Translations under genes and position numbers: made by a program
Shown: one piece after another, positions 13,491-25,840 of the stretch
Layout of the letters: the number at the start of each line of letters is the position of its first letter
How positions within the stretch are numbered: position 1 is the stretch's first letter
Assembly (NCBI GenBank): GCA_916613615.1
Contig: OU744730.1
Span: forward strand, 32,460,815 to 32,524,814
Direction: 5' to 3'
Length of the DNA stretch: 64,000 nucleotides
From: Steromphala cineraria
Taxonomy: Eukaryota; Mollusca; Gastropoda; Trochida; Trochidae
Notes under the pieces: generated by a model
Told to the model about the DNA's origin: nothing
The model's database searches: none
What the model saw: the letters and a program-made list of their open reading frames with translations, nothing else

Positions 13491-16404
13491 ACTAGGTAAA
13501 GGTCAGTATCTTCCAAACAAAATCTCAATTTAATAGACTGGGTCAGTCTTATACTAAATCATCTGCTTGTTGACTTTATACTGATTTATGATGTAGATCC
13601 CCCTTCCACTAGATTAGGTCTCTTTCAAGCCCTGCTGGGTAATTGTGGGAGATGAGCAGTTGTTTGGATAGTATCATCCGGTCATATTGAATGTTGTAAG
13701 TTGTTTGGACAACACTATCTTGTTATATGGATATCCTGAATGAAGAAAGAATGATTTCATGGCCTTGAAACTGTGTTCATCTTAGTGTCCTTATAATCAC
13801 TTTTTAAATAAAACGAGTTTTGAAATACAAATTTCAAAGCAATTGCTTTTGAAAATAAATCAACATTATTTCTAGTTATCAGATAATCTGAAATATCATT
13901 ATCTTGAGATCAACCTCATGAATATGAATATGTAACTTGTTGATGTACCAAGAAAATAATTTTTTGAAATTAGGGAAAAGTGTTTACCTATAAATATATG
14001 ATTTTCACTCTTGAAAGGAGAATGAATCTAGAATATAAGTTCATAAAAAAATCTCATTTTTGATCCTTTGAACATATATAGTTTCAAGATGATAAGGAGT
14101 TTATGGATTATCAACTTCTTTATTGTAGAATGTAGAATGTAGCTATAATACTGTATTTCCTCAAACTTGAACATAGTTGACCTCAATACAGAATGTTTTC
14201 TCCAAGAAAAATGTATACAATGGCCTAGAACTAGAGCAAGAGGATTTTCATCCATCGGTATGCTGGGTAATGAGTATTTAGAAACCTCTGTATATACAAT
14301 AATGAGCAAGGTTCTAGGAAAGTTGCCAATTTAGACATGAAAGATTCCATCACTTGAATTATTTCTGTCTGCCTTGAAAACAAAGATGTCAAATGATTGA
14401 GTCTTACATAAATAAATAGCTGATTGTTGGTGAGACACGTTTATTGTGATATCCTGTCGTATCGGCTGTTACTCTAACTTGGAGAAAGGGGGAATGTAGG
14501 TCTGTATTCAGTTTCATTATACTTACCTTCTAAAATACTCTGAATAAAACCATTCCTAAGTGTTTGGATTTCAGGAACGATAACTTGGTAGGAGGTATCT
14601 CATTTGGCTATTTGCCATAGATTTTTATTTGGGATATGAAGAATTCAATAGATTCTTGAAACTTAATCGAACTGACTTTTATTTCTAATAAGTTTTGTTT
14701 CAAGGTTCTGGTGAATCAAATGTTAAATCATTATTGGACAACTGTCTGGTGTTTATCTAATGGTATAATGCTTATCTCACGTTACCTTACCAATTTGTCT
14801 TTGGCTGAGATATTTAAACTGTCAGTTATACGATGAGGCAATTTTATGTACGTATAACTTCTTTATTCAAGTTTGGCATGGTTTAGACATAGATAGTAAT
14901 GATTTATGGAAAGATGATACAAAATTTGCAAAAAGAAGTAGTATATCCATAAAATTGCCTGCATCATCCCTAATTACCTCAACTTCAAGAATGCTCAGAA
15001 CTTAACATGAACATAATAAACTTGAATTATAGAAAAACATATTTTCATGAAATCACTTTATTTCCCAAGGAAAGCATGTAGTTCCATTAGATGTATATAT
15101 ACTTTCAGAATCAGTTTTTATATCTATATCAAAATCAACTTGAAATATTTCCATATTATTGCACAATGGGCAATAAAAAAATTAAGATGTCTGGTATCAA
15201 TATGATTTGTAAAATCTGTTATCTTCATTAGAAAGTGTCAACATTGCTTTTATCACCTTCATAGTCAGTTTACGAACACATATCAGTTGTGAAGATAACT
15301 TGATAAAACTCTTAATCGTTTACAACGTCAATTAAGGTGTTATCTACATCAAAGCTGGATGTAATGTGGTGCACTAAATATTGCACTTACTTGAAGTAAA
15401 GAATTATCTTATTTACAAGATGGACAAATGTTTCTATGCATTTAAGATAAAAAATATTCTAATATCTCATACTTATATTGATCTCACTAATGTCACAAGT
15501 GCCTGATATTTCATCTTTCAAACGTTCAAAAGGATGGAAAAGAATTCTCTTGCATAATAATTTCTGTTTTCATTATTTTGAGATAGATGAATTGTTTTGA
15601 TGAGTATAAGATGTATAACTAACATTTTGTCATGTTTGGACATGGGAATATTGCTTTCCTTACTGCCTTGGTTATCTAGCCTTTGTTATTAATAAGTGTC
15701 ATGAACAAGAAAAGCTTATCAAAGAGTTCATTAAGATATATCTGGAAAGTTATGGTCAATATAGTAGATAGGGATGTTTGGTTTAGTCCGAGCTATCTTC
15801 AGTGTCAATACCCTCACTTGGGAAGTGCATGAACTCTGTTTACCTGAAGAATAATCTAACTTGATAGAGCTGCTTCATTCACCTGAAGAAATTCATAACT
15901 ACTATTCTTGGAAATGTCTCTATCATTAACCTGTTGGGTGCTGTCGTCAAGATAAGCTGCTGGGTAGGAGATCTTTGGTAACGGTCAAGTAACAGACCAA
16001 CATGGCTAAAACTTGAACCATAAGGTCCATGAAACATGTAAAATGTACTAAACAAATTATATAGACCAAAGAAATCCATGATACCCATGGCCATGGAAAC
16101 AGATATAGACAGATGTGAATTTATGGTACTGTTGCCATTTGCTGATGTTAAGACAATCCTTGAGTTTCTAGGTCCATAAGGAAAATGATTAGAATCTTAT
16201 ATTTATTAGATTTGAGTCAACAGATTTAGGTTCAGGTTGAATAACAGCTGTTCCACCTTATGCATAGTCTTTGAACATCCTAATCTAATAAATCTTTTCC
16301 TTACATTGAAATTGAATTTAGTTCTTGAAGATCATCCATAATGCAAATTTCCTTAACACCACAATTAATGGGCAACCTTGAGTTGATGAAAATTGACCAA
16401 AATG
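13491..16404. other. Non-coding stretch
   Basis: No gene, RNA or repeat recognised. Minus frames of 93 and 71 codons carry no family features. Confidence 0.55.
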
Positions 16405-16605
16405 AGCATGGCTATACTTCAATCTCCATATCAGTAAACCAGCCAATCGGAATCCTCCTTTCCATTTTGACCACAGATGGCAACTGCAGACCACTAAAGA
16501 TAGAATCAGTACTTCCATCTCCATGTTAGTCCATCGACCAATCAGAATCCTCCTTTTCATTCTGTCACAGATGGTAACTGCAGACCACTAAATATAGCAA
16601 CCACT
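16405..16605. repeat. Tandem duplication, two units of 95 bp
   Basis: CCAATC(G/A)GAATCCTCCTTT occurs at 16443 and 16538. Both units continue with ACAGATGG(C/T)AACTGCAGACC and ACTAAA. Short open frames here on both strands are by-products. Confidence 0.85.
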
Positions 16606-19600
16606 TAATGGCACTTGTAACTTCCTGTCTAAGTAATTGAATCTAGTTGCATGTGTCACATCTTTGGGTTGAAAATTGGCACTGTCTTCAACTGACATGT
16701 GTTTACAAACATTGAAACAGGAAGTATGGAAATGACATCTCAATTTGAATTCTGTTTGATTGTTATTGAAATGTAACATTTTATATTACCCTCTCTCAGA
16801 GACACTTAGACGTTCAATAGGTTTATAAAATGCCAAAAGCCTCCCACAAAGGTTTCTGAAAAGCCCTTTTCCCAAGTTAACTCTGTTACATGTAAGACAT
16901 ATTTCTAGACATTACCTGTTCATAACTGCAATTTCTTAAAGAGGATGTATACCCGCTTTCAGATTTCCTTTCCCTAAAGTTTTACTGCAATAGTCGTATC
17001 CGCTAGTATCCTTCAGTGGATCCTATATGTCTTACAAGTATTCTTGAGTACTCCGGTCCCTCAGGCCCCTCCATGGATAAGCGCTGCCTCACTTTGTGTA
17101 ACTGCAGGTTAGAATTCTAAGTATCAAAAAATGTAATCTCTTCAAGATACTAGAAATAAAATGATAAAAACAAAATGAAACGTCTTCGTAAAAAAACTAA
17201 ATGATACGACTTTGATTGAGTATGCCAGATTTTGATTCAAAAACAGAAAACGGTTTGATTACAGGACAGTGTTTGATTAACAACTCCGACTTCGTAGCTC
17301 TGTAATCTCTGGGAAAGATAGATGCCCCTCACTACCCCTCCATTACCTGCTAACTAAATCAGCAGGCCGCCGACAGATCTAGAAACGCCCTAAACACCTA
17401 TTTCTGTTAGTACCTTCTCCTGATGTATCTCATTCCTTGGAATGCCAAGTCAAAACACATCAGTCCAGTAAGTCTAATTATCTGCTTATCTAAATTGTTT
17501 GAGATTGTTCCCATTAGCATGTTTGTTATGATTCTTGTCTAGATCTTGGGTATAAAGCTGATTATGTTTGTTTAACCCTCCTTGGATAGATGTTGTTGAG
17601 TTTAGATTTTCGACACAAATATATTCTCTGAAAATTTGCTGGACACAGATTGTTAGGGATAAAGGGAATTATTTTCAAATTTTTATTTCAACATATTCCT
17701 CTATTTATCATTTAGAATCAGTTGATTTTGCTCAAAATCATAAACTTATAAAAAAAATTATTCAAGAAATGTATTAAAGGTCCTGTTAAGTTATCTGTCT
17801 ATATTTTCCTTTCAATGTACTCGACACGACAACAGAATCATAATACTGCTGTTAACAAGGTACCGCCTCAGGCCATGGATGTTATGACTGGTAAGCTAAC
17901 TGGATAAAACAAATTTGCATACATCACTTTTGACAAAAGCATCACCATTATCCTTTCAGATTGGAAGACGAATACTTGAAAATTGTGGTTAGATAAATGA
18001 AGTGTTCATTATTCTTAAAATATCTTGAAATAATGCAGTAGAAAAAGGGTTAAAATATTTTACCCCCAATTTAGAACCAGACACTTTTAGAACACAATAG
18101 GTCTGGAGATAATGGGTCACCCTGTCTGAACACCTTTCAGAACTGAAATCTTGTTGAGGGTTTGTGTACATACTCAATCAATCAATGTATAAGGCTCATA
18201 AGCTCCCTAAGGGCTCTCATGGCCTTGTAAAACCTTTGACGGGTCAAGCGAAACGCGAATAACACGCAATGTCTCCAAATGAAGCGGATCGCGGCAGGTG
18301 AAGTAGGATATAGGTCTTTTGGGTACAGTTATGTGATAGGAAATGTATTTCATATCTTTCAATTTTATTGGTGTATTACAAATTCTTTCATAAGAAGGGA
18401 ACGGATGACGGAATGAGTGATGTGTAGCTTGATATAAGTTAAATTTAAGTTTATGATATTTTCATTTTCAAAACTTAAATGGGTCAAATGATTTTGTATT
18501 CCAAACATGTTTTATTGCCCCTATAACTCTTCGAATTGTATGTCAAAGATATGATTTAGTACACACCCGTATCAATCTTTGCAAAAATATACATCATACA
18601 GTTTTTCCGTGTATGATCACAGGGTACATACAAAGTCTCTGTATTGGAGCATAGGGGTACAACAAGGGCTTGCGCCATAGCCTTGTTGTGGGATAATGTT
18701 TCGGAAGAGTTCAAAAGGCAAAAAAATATCTCTCGTTTGTGTTACATTCTTGAAATGTCGTGTCTCCCCATAGGCTTGGGTTTGCAAGCTCCTTACAGGT
18801 ACTTGTGTATGTGATACTGTAACGAGTTTAGAGATCATAGCGACCTGGGGCATGAAGCTAAGCCTAGACTTTCTACAAGGGTTTTAATAGATATTTAATG
18901 AATATATTCTTTAAAAATTCGAAAACTAGCTCTACATCATCTCTTAAATATGATCTCAGCATCCCAAAATATTTTTTGAAGCAAATTTAAATTTTGGTGT
19001 TGACGGGAATTGGATAATATGTATTGAATAGGAGACTTTTTCAAAGGCTAGATGAGAGTGTACAGAGAGATTTACGCTGTATATCTTTCTTCAGTAGGGT
19101 TTGATACCCTGAGCTGAGAAGTACTTTTAACTACAGTGTGACTGCTTATACCGTTAGTGGTGGATGGTTTCGTGCAACAGGCTTTTAGTGTGGTTAAGGT
19201 GAAACTTTCATCTATGGGAAACTTATCTACCTTAGATGGTTGTGTGTTTTTACAGGTGAATATTTTGGAAATTTTAAAAAGAGAACTTGGAGTGAGATTT
19301 CATTCTTGTGGGTGGATACCTTGTGAGTTGGGATATATAATCCCAATTTGAATTCTTTTATGGATTATTCTTAATCTTTTCAAGGAGATGAACTTTGATA
19401 CAGGTGAGTTATTGAAAATCTTTTTTTGAAATTTTAGGATTGATTACTTTATTCAACCGAGTTATTGCTTCCCCTCAATATTTGTTTTTAATTATTTGTA
19501 GGAAGAAAATTGTATATCATCCAATATATTAAGCAATTAATTGGGAAGGTTTTTGAGAATTCATAAATCTAATGATATATTGATTAAGTATTCCTTATTC

Positions 19601-20721
19601 TCAGTAGGCATTGCTTAATCCATTAACAGTCTTGTCTATTAAGTGAAGGATGAGTTAGTTTTTAGCAATGCTAAAGCAATATTTTTGTCTTTAGCATCAT
19701 ATTGTTCAGTTGAAATTTTATTAAGAAAATCACTTCCTTTAACAGCATGTGATTGTTTATGTTCATTGCTATGCAACCATTTAAAAATTTAAAATTGATT
19801 TGAGTTTGAGATACTTTTAAATGAATTATCACGTCATTATTATTATTGAGTAGGTTTGTGCATCAGCCAGTTTTCCCTCTGGCTCGTATCCTCTTTTCCC
19901 TCTCTCTAAATAGGTCCACAATATATTTCCATGAGTTGTTTTGATTTGTCAGAAGTTCAGACAGGGTAGCACTATAGTGTCAAATGTCCCTGCATGCATC
20001 TTGAAGTCCTTGACAGTCAATTATCACATCATAATCATTTAAGGTCAATCATATTTTCAATTTAAAATTCATGTTATTCTCTTATAGTCACAATCATCAA
20101 AAATAGATCTAATGTGCTTGAGAACATTTTATCTTCAATCAGTCATCACAGCTAGAGGTTGTAATTATTATTTACATCTCACATTTTATCCAAAAATTCA
20201 TTCATAAGGCAACTTCCTTAATCTTTAAAAGCATTCATATTCTCAATCCAACAACAAAATTGTCAATTAACAAAATCTCTTCCTTTAATACATTCAGTAA
20301 TAACATGTTTAGTTTTCTTTCGCGGCGGCGAATCCGAGTTAACATTGATTAAGACGTGTTTCTTTGTCTAGTACACGAAAAGCTTTTGTAGGCTTAACAC
20401 GAGATTAATTCTTCTAGAATATGGCCCTCAATAGGACTTCACAATCTGTTATAGGCTCTCACAGATTTAGTATTGTCATAAACTCTCTGTAAAGTGTCTT
20501 AGTGACAAAGGCAGGCTTTAATTGAATTAATTTTCTGGTGCATGTTCCCAGCGATAGTGAGAGCAATTTCGGTCAAGATATTCGTTGGACCTCGTTAAAA
20601 CGGCCAAATCGTTAGTTGACCATCAGATGAACTTCATAAACTTGCTAATTACAATTTGGTTTAATGACATGTCTCGTAAGTTGTCATTAAGTGAATATTA
20701 ATGAATTGTAACAAGGAAATG
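16606..20721. other. Non-coding stretch
   Basis: No exon recognised. 18235-18300 is CpG-rich and unique (GACGGGTCAAGCGAAACGCG, GCGGATCGCGG). 20320-20345 has TTCGCGGCGGCGAATCCG. Confidence 0.5.
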
Positions 20722-21060
20722 CTCTTGAAGCTATGGTGAAGTTATCATATGAGATTTTGAAGCTATGGTGAAGTTATCGTATGAGATTTTTAAGCTATGG
20801 TGAAGTTATCGTTTGAGATTTTAAAGCTATGCTGAAGTGATGATGAGATTTTAGGGTTTAAGCTGAAGTGATGAAGTAAGATTTAAAATCTATGCTGAAG
20901 TGATTAAATGAGATTTATGATCTATGCTGAAGTGATGAAATAAGATTTTAAAACTATGCTGAACTGATGAAGTAAGATTTAAAATCTATGCTGAAGTGAT
21001 TAAATGAGATTTATCATCTATGCTCAAGTGATGAAATGAGATATAAAATGAAGTAAAATA
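20722..21060. repeat. Diverging minisatellite, about 32-bp unit, roughly ten copies
   Basis: GAAGCTATGGTGAAGTTAT followed by (A/T)TGAGATTTT repeats at 20729, 20761, 20793 and 20825. It then passes into CTATGCTGAAGTGATGAAAT variants with a two-unit alternation (AAGTAAGATTTAAAATC / AAATGAGATTTATGATC). Confidence 0.9.
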
Positions 21061-21936
21061 TTTATAAAATGTTTGGGTCATTGACTGCCAAAGATAAACA
21101 GATAAAAGCTTTTAAGTATTTTATTTAATGCCTTCAAAGGTCAATTTAGAGGGCAGCGTGATTATGTAAGACACGTAATGTTAATACCATTCACTCTATG
21201 AATTCAAACTTTGGACTGGTATTTCAATTGATGGTATTTAATATCTTTAAAGTTCTGATGAAAATTGGCGGTTATATAATAAACTTTAAACTGTATGTTT
21301 AGTTCATTGACCTTAGCCTAAGGGAAGATAGAGACTTCGAACCTGTCAATTATTACGTAATGTCACAGATAGATAGTAATTAAAGTGTTATCAGTCATGT
21401 GGGAGATAATAGATAACTGATAACTGATGTAAGAAGAGCACTTAAATGTCAATATTTATTGTTTATCCTTATGAAATAAACACTGAAATTGGTTCATTGC
21501 TGTTTGATCAACCTTTTACGCTGATATTTCAACGAAAGTTGTCATTTACCTTAGCCAAAACTTGAATTTTACCTTTGCTGAAAAGTTTCTTGAAATCAGT
21601 GACTGAAGTCCGTGACTTAAGATGATTTTGATACTGAATTCAATTAGTTATTTGTTTGTAAAATCTGAATGCAATGGTCGATTCACAGGTTCCATAAGTT
21701 TAGAGAAATAATTTCATATTATATATATGTATCTCAATATATAAGTCTTATGATTAATATTTTTGAGATTTTTATTAACATTTGAAATTCAGATTGATAA
21801 AGATATTCTTTGTATTAAACCCCATTTATTACAGAATGGCTCGGATACTCATTTCATATAGTGGTATTTATTAATCATATCAAATATCAATAAATGATTC
21901 ATTTTAATAATATTCATACCTTTTTAATGTGATATA
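21061..21936. other. Non-coding stretch
   Basis: Nothing supportable seen. Confidence 0.55.
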
Positions 21937-22280
21937 TACCGTATTCGTCCTATTAAGCGCCCCCTCCCTAATAAGCGCCCCCTATTACAAATTTCTATAT
22001 AACAGAGCGCCCCCCCCTCCCCTTCATACGTAAAATGGCCTTATTAACTCTACTGCTTTTCCAATAGTTTTTATTTATCCGGGCCTGTGAATGTGTAGTT
22101 GCACTGAATTTCAACGATCGACCTACTTTCATTCTCGTTCAGAATCCCGACAAGTGCTAGTTTAGCTTGTCTATAACGTATTCCTAATAAGCGCACCCCT
22201 TTCTGGGGTATCCTAATAAGCGCCCCCTTTGGATTGTTTAAAGCTAAGCGCCCGGGGCGCTTAATAGGACGAATACGGTA
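21937..22280. mobile_element. 344-bp MITE with GCGCCCCC-rich inverted ends
   Basis: The left end TACCGTATTCGTCC, then TATTAAGCGCCCC, is matched by a perfect 27-bp reverse complement at the right end (22254-22280). Inside, AATAAGCGCCCC recurs several times near both ends, giving sub-terminal repeats that may be transposase-binding sites. The interior has no coding capacity. Superfamily not determined; the duplication may be TA. Confidence 0.88.
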
Positions 22281-25200
22281 CTCTTAAAATGAATATTTAT
22301 TTGTTTGACAACTTGAAATTATTGTTTACTCATGATAATGGCTGATATAAGAATGTTTGTTTTGGAGTTATTATGTCATAAATATTATGACAAACAGAAG
22401 TGGTAAATCATGTTGTAATGCTTGTAAAATAAGTGTCAACAGAGTGTTGCTGTGTTTGACAGTTCTTCTAACAAGTTGTCAGGATAGCACTATTTTGACA
22501 TGATTATTCTTGACAGGGTTCAGTTCTTTAATAAAGAGAAGAGTCCTTTAAGCTTAGCGCATATAACCATCTTGAATCTAAAGAATAACAGAAAATTGCA
22601 ATGAAATTATTTTAGTAAATTTTTTTAAACATGAGTAATTTGCAAATAGAGAAGTTTTCTACATGCAGTTAAGTTTGCGTGCAGTTTCAGTATAATTCTC
22701 TTTATGGTACATAAGAAAATGCCAGGGGGCTTTATTTATGTGCTTATTCTCATTTATGAACTTATGGTGTGTTATTTTCCCTTTTCTTTAACAATATTGC
22801 TATGGTCAAGTAAAATATTCTTCAAACCTCTGGCATGAATTCAGTCCCATCTTTTCAAACAATTTTTCAGTTACTACCAGTGATTGTAGGTTTCACCTTA
22901 ATACATATTCACAACAGTTTTGTATCCCTTTGGGTTTTGTAGTGACAAAAGATGCCATGATCAAGGGAAATATTTTCTCTGACTTTTAGTCATTAATTAA
23001 AATGAATTTTTTAAAAGAATGATCATAATAGTTAATAGTTTTTAGAGTGATTTAAAGAAAGGATATCTGAAATAAATGCCATTTAGGTATTGAAAACATT
23101 AACCCGGCACTGACTATACCGCAAGCTCAACAACTTGCCCACCAAGCCCTCTGATGTTTCCTGACTCTGAGGATGTTTGATCACTGTATGTAATATATAT
23201 ATGTTACAATAATAATGGAATGGACACGAGTAGATCACATTTCTATACATACTTGCTCAAACTGAATTTCCTCATTCATACAGCTCCTAAGTACAAAAAG
23301 ATGAGCTGAGTTAATACCCACAATCCCATGGGAAGTCACGCGTGTCATTATGCCGCATGCCTTCCGATTCTCATTTCGCTTGTTATTGGATTTCGACCTT
23401 CCTGAGATTGGTTGGCCAAAATTAAATGAAAAACTGACCATCTTGAAAAGTGACAGAGTGTTCGAAGCTTGTTTTCGGACGTCGGTCATTAATGCATCAA
23501 GCTGCACCAACTGGACATGTCAATTTGTACTCGGTCACTGAAGAGTTCCTTTAATTACGCGTCCATCATGCCATGGATTTTGCACACCGTCTAATTGAGA
23601 TCTCAGGGATGGTTATCCAGTGATTAATGGCTTTATTAATTATTCCTGAAAAGATATGAAATTGCAAATTATAAAACATGTTGATTTTGGATTTTAGTTG
23701 ATTTGCTCTCATTAACAGCTTTAATCGGAAAATTGCAAATTATGAAATGTTTTGACCCCTTGGGTTAATGGATGTCTTTATAATCAGATTTAGAGCTTAG
23801 AGTAATTGATATTTCATTGCGGTCAATTTGGTCATTCTGAAGGTTTTGACCCTTGGTAGTGACCATTGGAACCTTTTGGACTTGTTCTTTGTAGTAGTGT
23901 TGACCCTGTATTATGAAGTGATTGTATACTTGTTAGATGATATTTCTTGATGGTCAGCTGTGGCCACTTCTAGAGGTTTTGACCCTTGATAGTGACCATT
24001 GGTCAAAGAAATGGTCTTGTATCCTGGATAATCCTTTGCAATAATGCTGATTCTATGATATGGAATATGACAACAAAATTCAAATTATTCTGTGCATTGT
24101 CATTTGTCATTTTGACACCCTTTTGATTTGAAATTGTCATGATTGTCTCAATATCACAACAGTGTTATCATTTTCTTAATTAGCATATCTAATCAGTCTT
24201 TATTTTGATATTTGTTAATATTGCCATTAACTTTGATATGACTTGTTATAATTGTCTCTAATCTTGACAATTATTTCAGTCATGCAATTGCCATTTCACC
24301 AAGCTTGACTTGTTAGGTTATTAACAATTATAATAATAATTATGTTCTATGGGCAAAAATGGCCTTAAACTTCATGAAATAAACACAATTCACTTGTTAA
24401 TTATGGCATTTTATAACATCATCAGTGTTGATAATGAGCTCAATTTCATATTTTGATTGATTGCTTGAAAACAGATGTTAAGCCAGTTGGAAAATTCACA
24501 ATAAGTCAACGTCTTTTGTCAGTGTGGTTAGGTTTGATGATATGCATATATTAATACATGACTATTTCACACTTATATTCATATATGTTAGAGAGGGTAG
24601 CATCGTAGTTCTAGATTTAACAATTTGACAAAGAATTGAATGCATCACTGTGTCCTCTTGAATTTCAAAAAAAATACCACAATAGGACTGTCTCTTTAAT
24701 CCATAAATGTTATGATTTATCATGGTCAAGAAATTGTTGCATGTAACAATGACTAAGTCGCAAGCTATCTGTTGTTTCTTCTATCAGGGTGGAGTTGTTT
24801 TGTAGAACCCTGGGGTGTTATCTTGTGTGTTTACCTTCTAATGACAACACCCTGATAAACAGACACCCTGATTGCAATTGTCAGTTTAACCTTAAATCTT
24901 GCCAGGTGTTGATGGTTTTGAGTATAAGTTAATGTAAAGAATAACTTCTTAAGAACACTTTTAACTTGTAAGGAAAGTTGTGACAATAGCAAAGTTTTTG
25001 TTATTATAAGATTTAAAATGTATTTTCTTTGAGTTACAAGCGCCAAGATATTCTTGGTGATTTACAAGAAACAATGATTTTTTCCCCCAGTTTTTGCTAT
25101 AGATATCGTTTTATTTTAATGGTATTTCCATGGTTGAATTCAATATTCAATATGTGTATAATATTTCAATTATATACAATTCAAAAATCATTAAACAAAA

Positions 25201-25675
25201 TATTCAAAACTTATAAAAAGATTATGAATTATATGATCAATTATTTATCCTAACATGATTTAGTAAAGTATCTAATTCTTTAAAATGTATTTTCAGAAAT
25301 CTTTTAACAGAAGTACAATCAGTAACAAATGCACCTCAATTTATAACATAACAGTAACAATTAAAAAAAATCACAAAATATTTTTTTAAATTCCTTCTTT
25401 TAAATTATTTTTATAATCAACACAAATCCTATCAACCCTTGATCTTTAATCACACAATAAGTTGCACAACAAATACCATCTGCAACTGTGTCTCTGACAC
25501 CCAATGTGTTAATCTCCAACCCTCTTATCTGCCCCCCTGGGATATAGGTATTATCTCCCCATCTTGTCCTAATTAAAACATCATAATCCCCAGGGGTGAC
25601 CAGTGGTCAAATAATATTGGACCTTCTGTTTCCGAACCACAGGGGTCAGTTTTAGGGATTTAGATACCCAGTAGG
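22281..25675. other. Mostly non-coding, with a CpG-bearing block at 23300-23600
   Basis: The block around 23330-23560 (AAGTCACGCGTGTC, TGCCGCATGCCTTCCG, TTCGGACGTCGGTC, ATTACGCGTCCATC) stands out for CpG content. It is open over 91 codons on the minus strand and 63 on the plus. No domain or splice-bounded exon is evident. The rest shows only the 23.8-kb duplication. Confidence 0.45.
23835..24005. repeat. Diverged tandem duplication, 132-bp period
   Basis: AGGTTTTGACCCTTG(G/A)TAGTGACCATTGG occurs at 23841 and 23973. The intervening sequence is only weakly similar. Confidence 0.65.
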
Positions 25676-25840
25676 GTGTGATGGATAAACCTTGGAGGTC
25701 TGTTATCGGGATGGATAAACCTTGGGGATTAGTTATTAGGATGGATAAACCTAGCGGGTTAGTTATTAGGATGGATAAACCTAGCGGGTTAGTTATTTGG
25801 ATAAACTCAGTGGGTCAGTTTTAAGGATGGATAAGCCATT
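25676..25840. repeat. 30-bp minisatellite, about five copies
   Basis: GGATGGATAAACCT is followed by a variable (T/A)(G/T)(G/C)GG segment and TAGTTATTAGG. Two central units are nearly identical; the outer ones are degraded. Confidence 0.88.

Noticed and set aside
23101..23170. Possible tRNA-like sequence on the minus strand (GCAAGTTGTTGAGCTTGC)
   Set aside because: No convincing box A/box B pair or acceptor stem.
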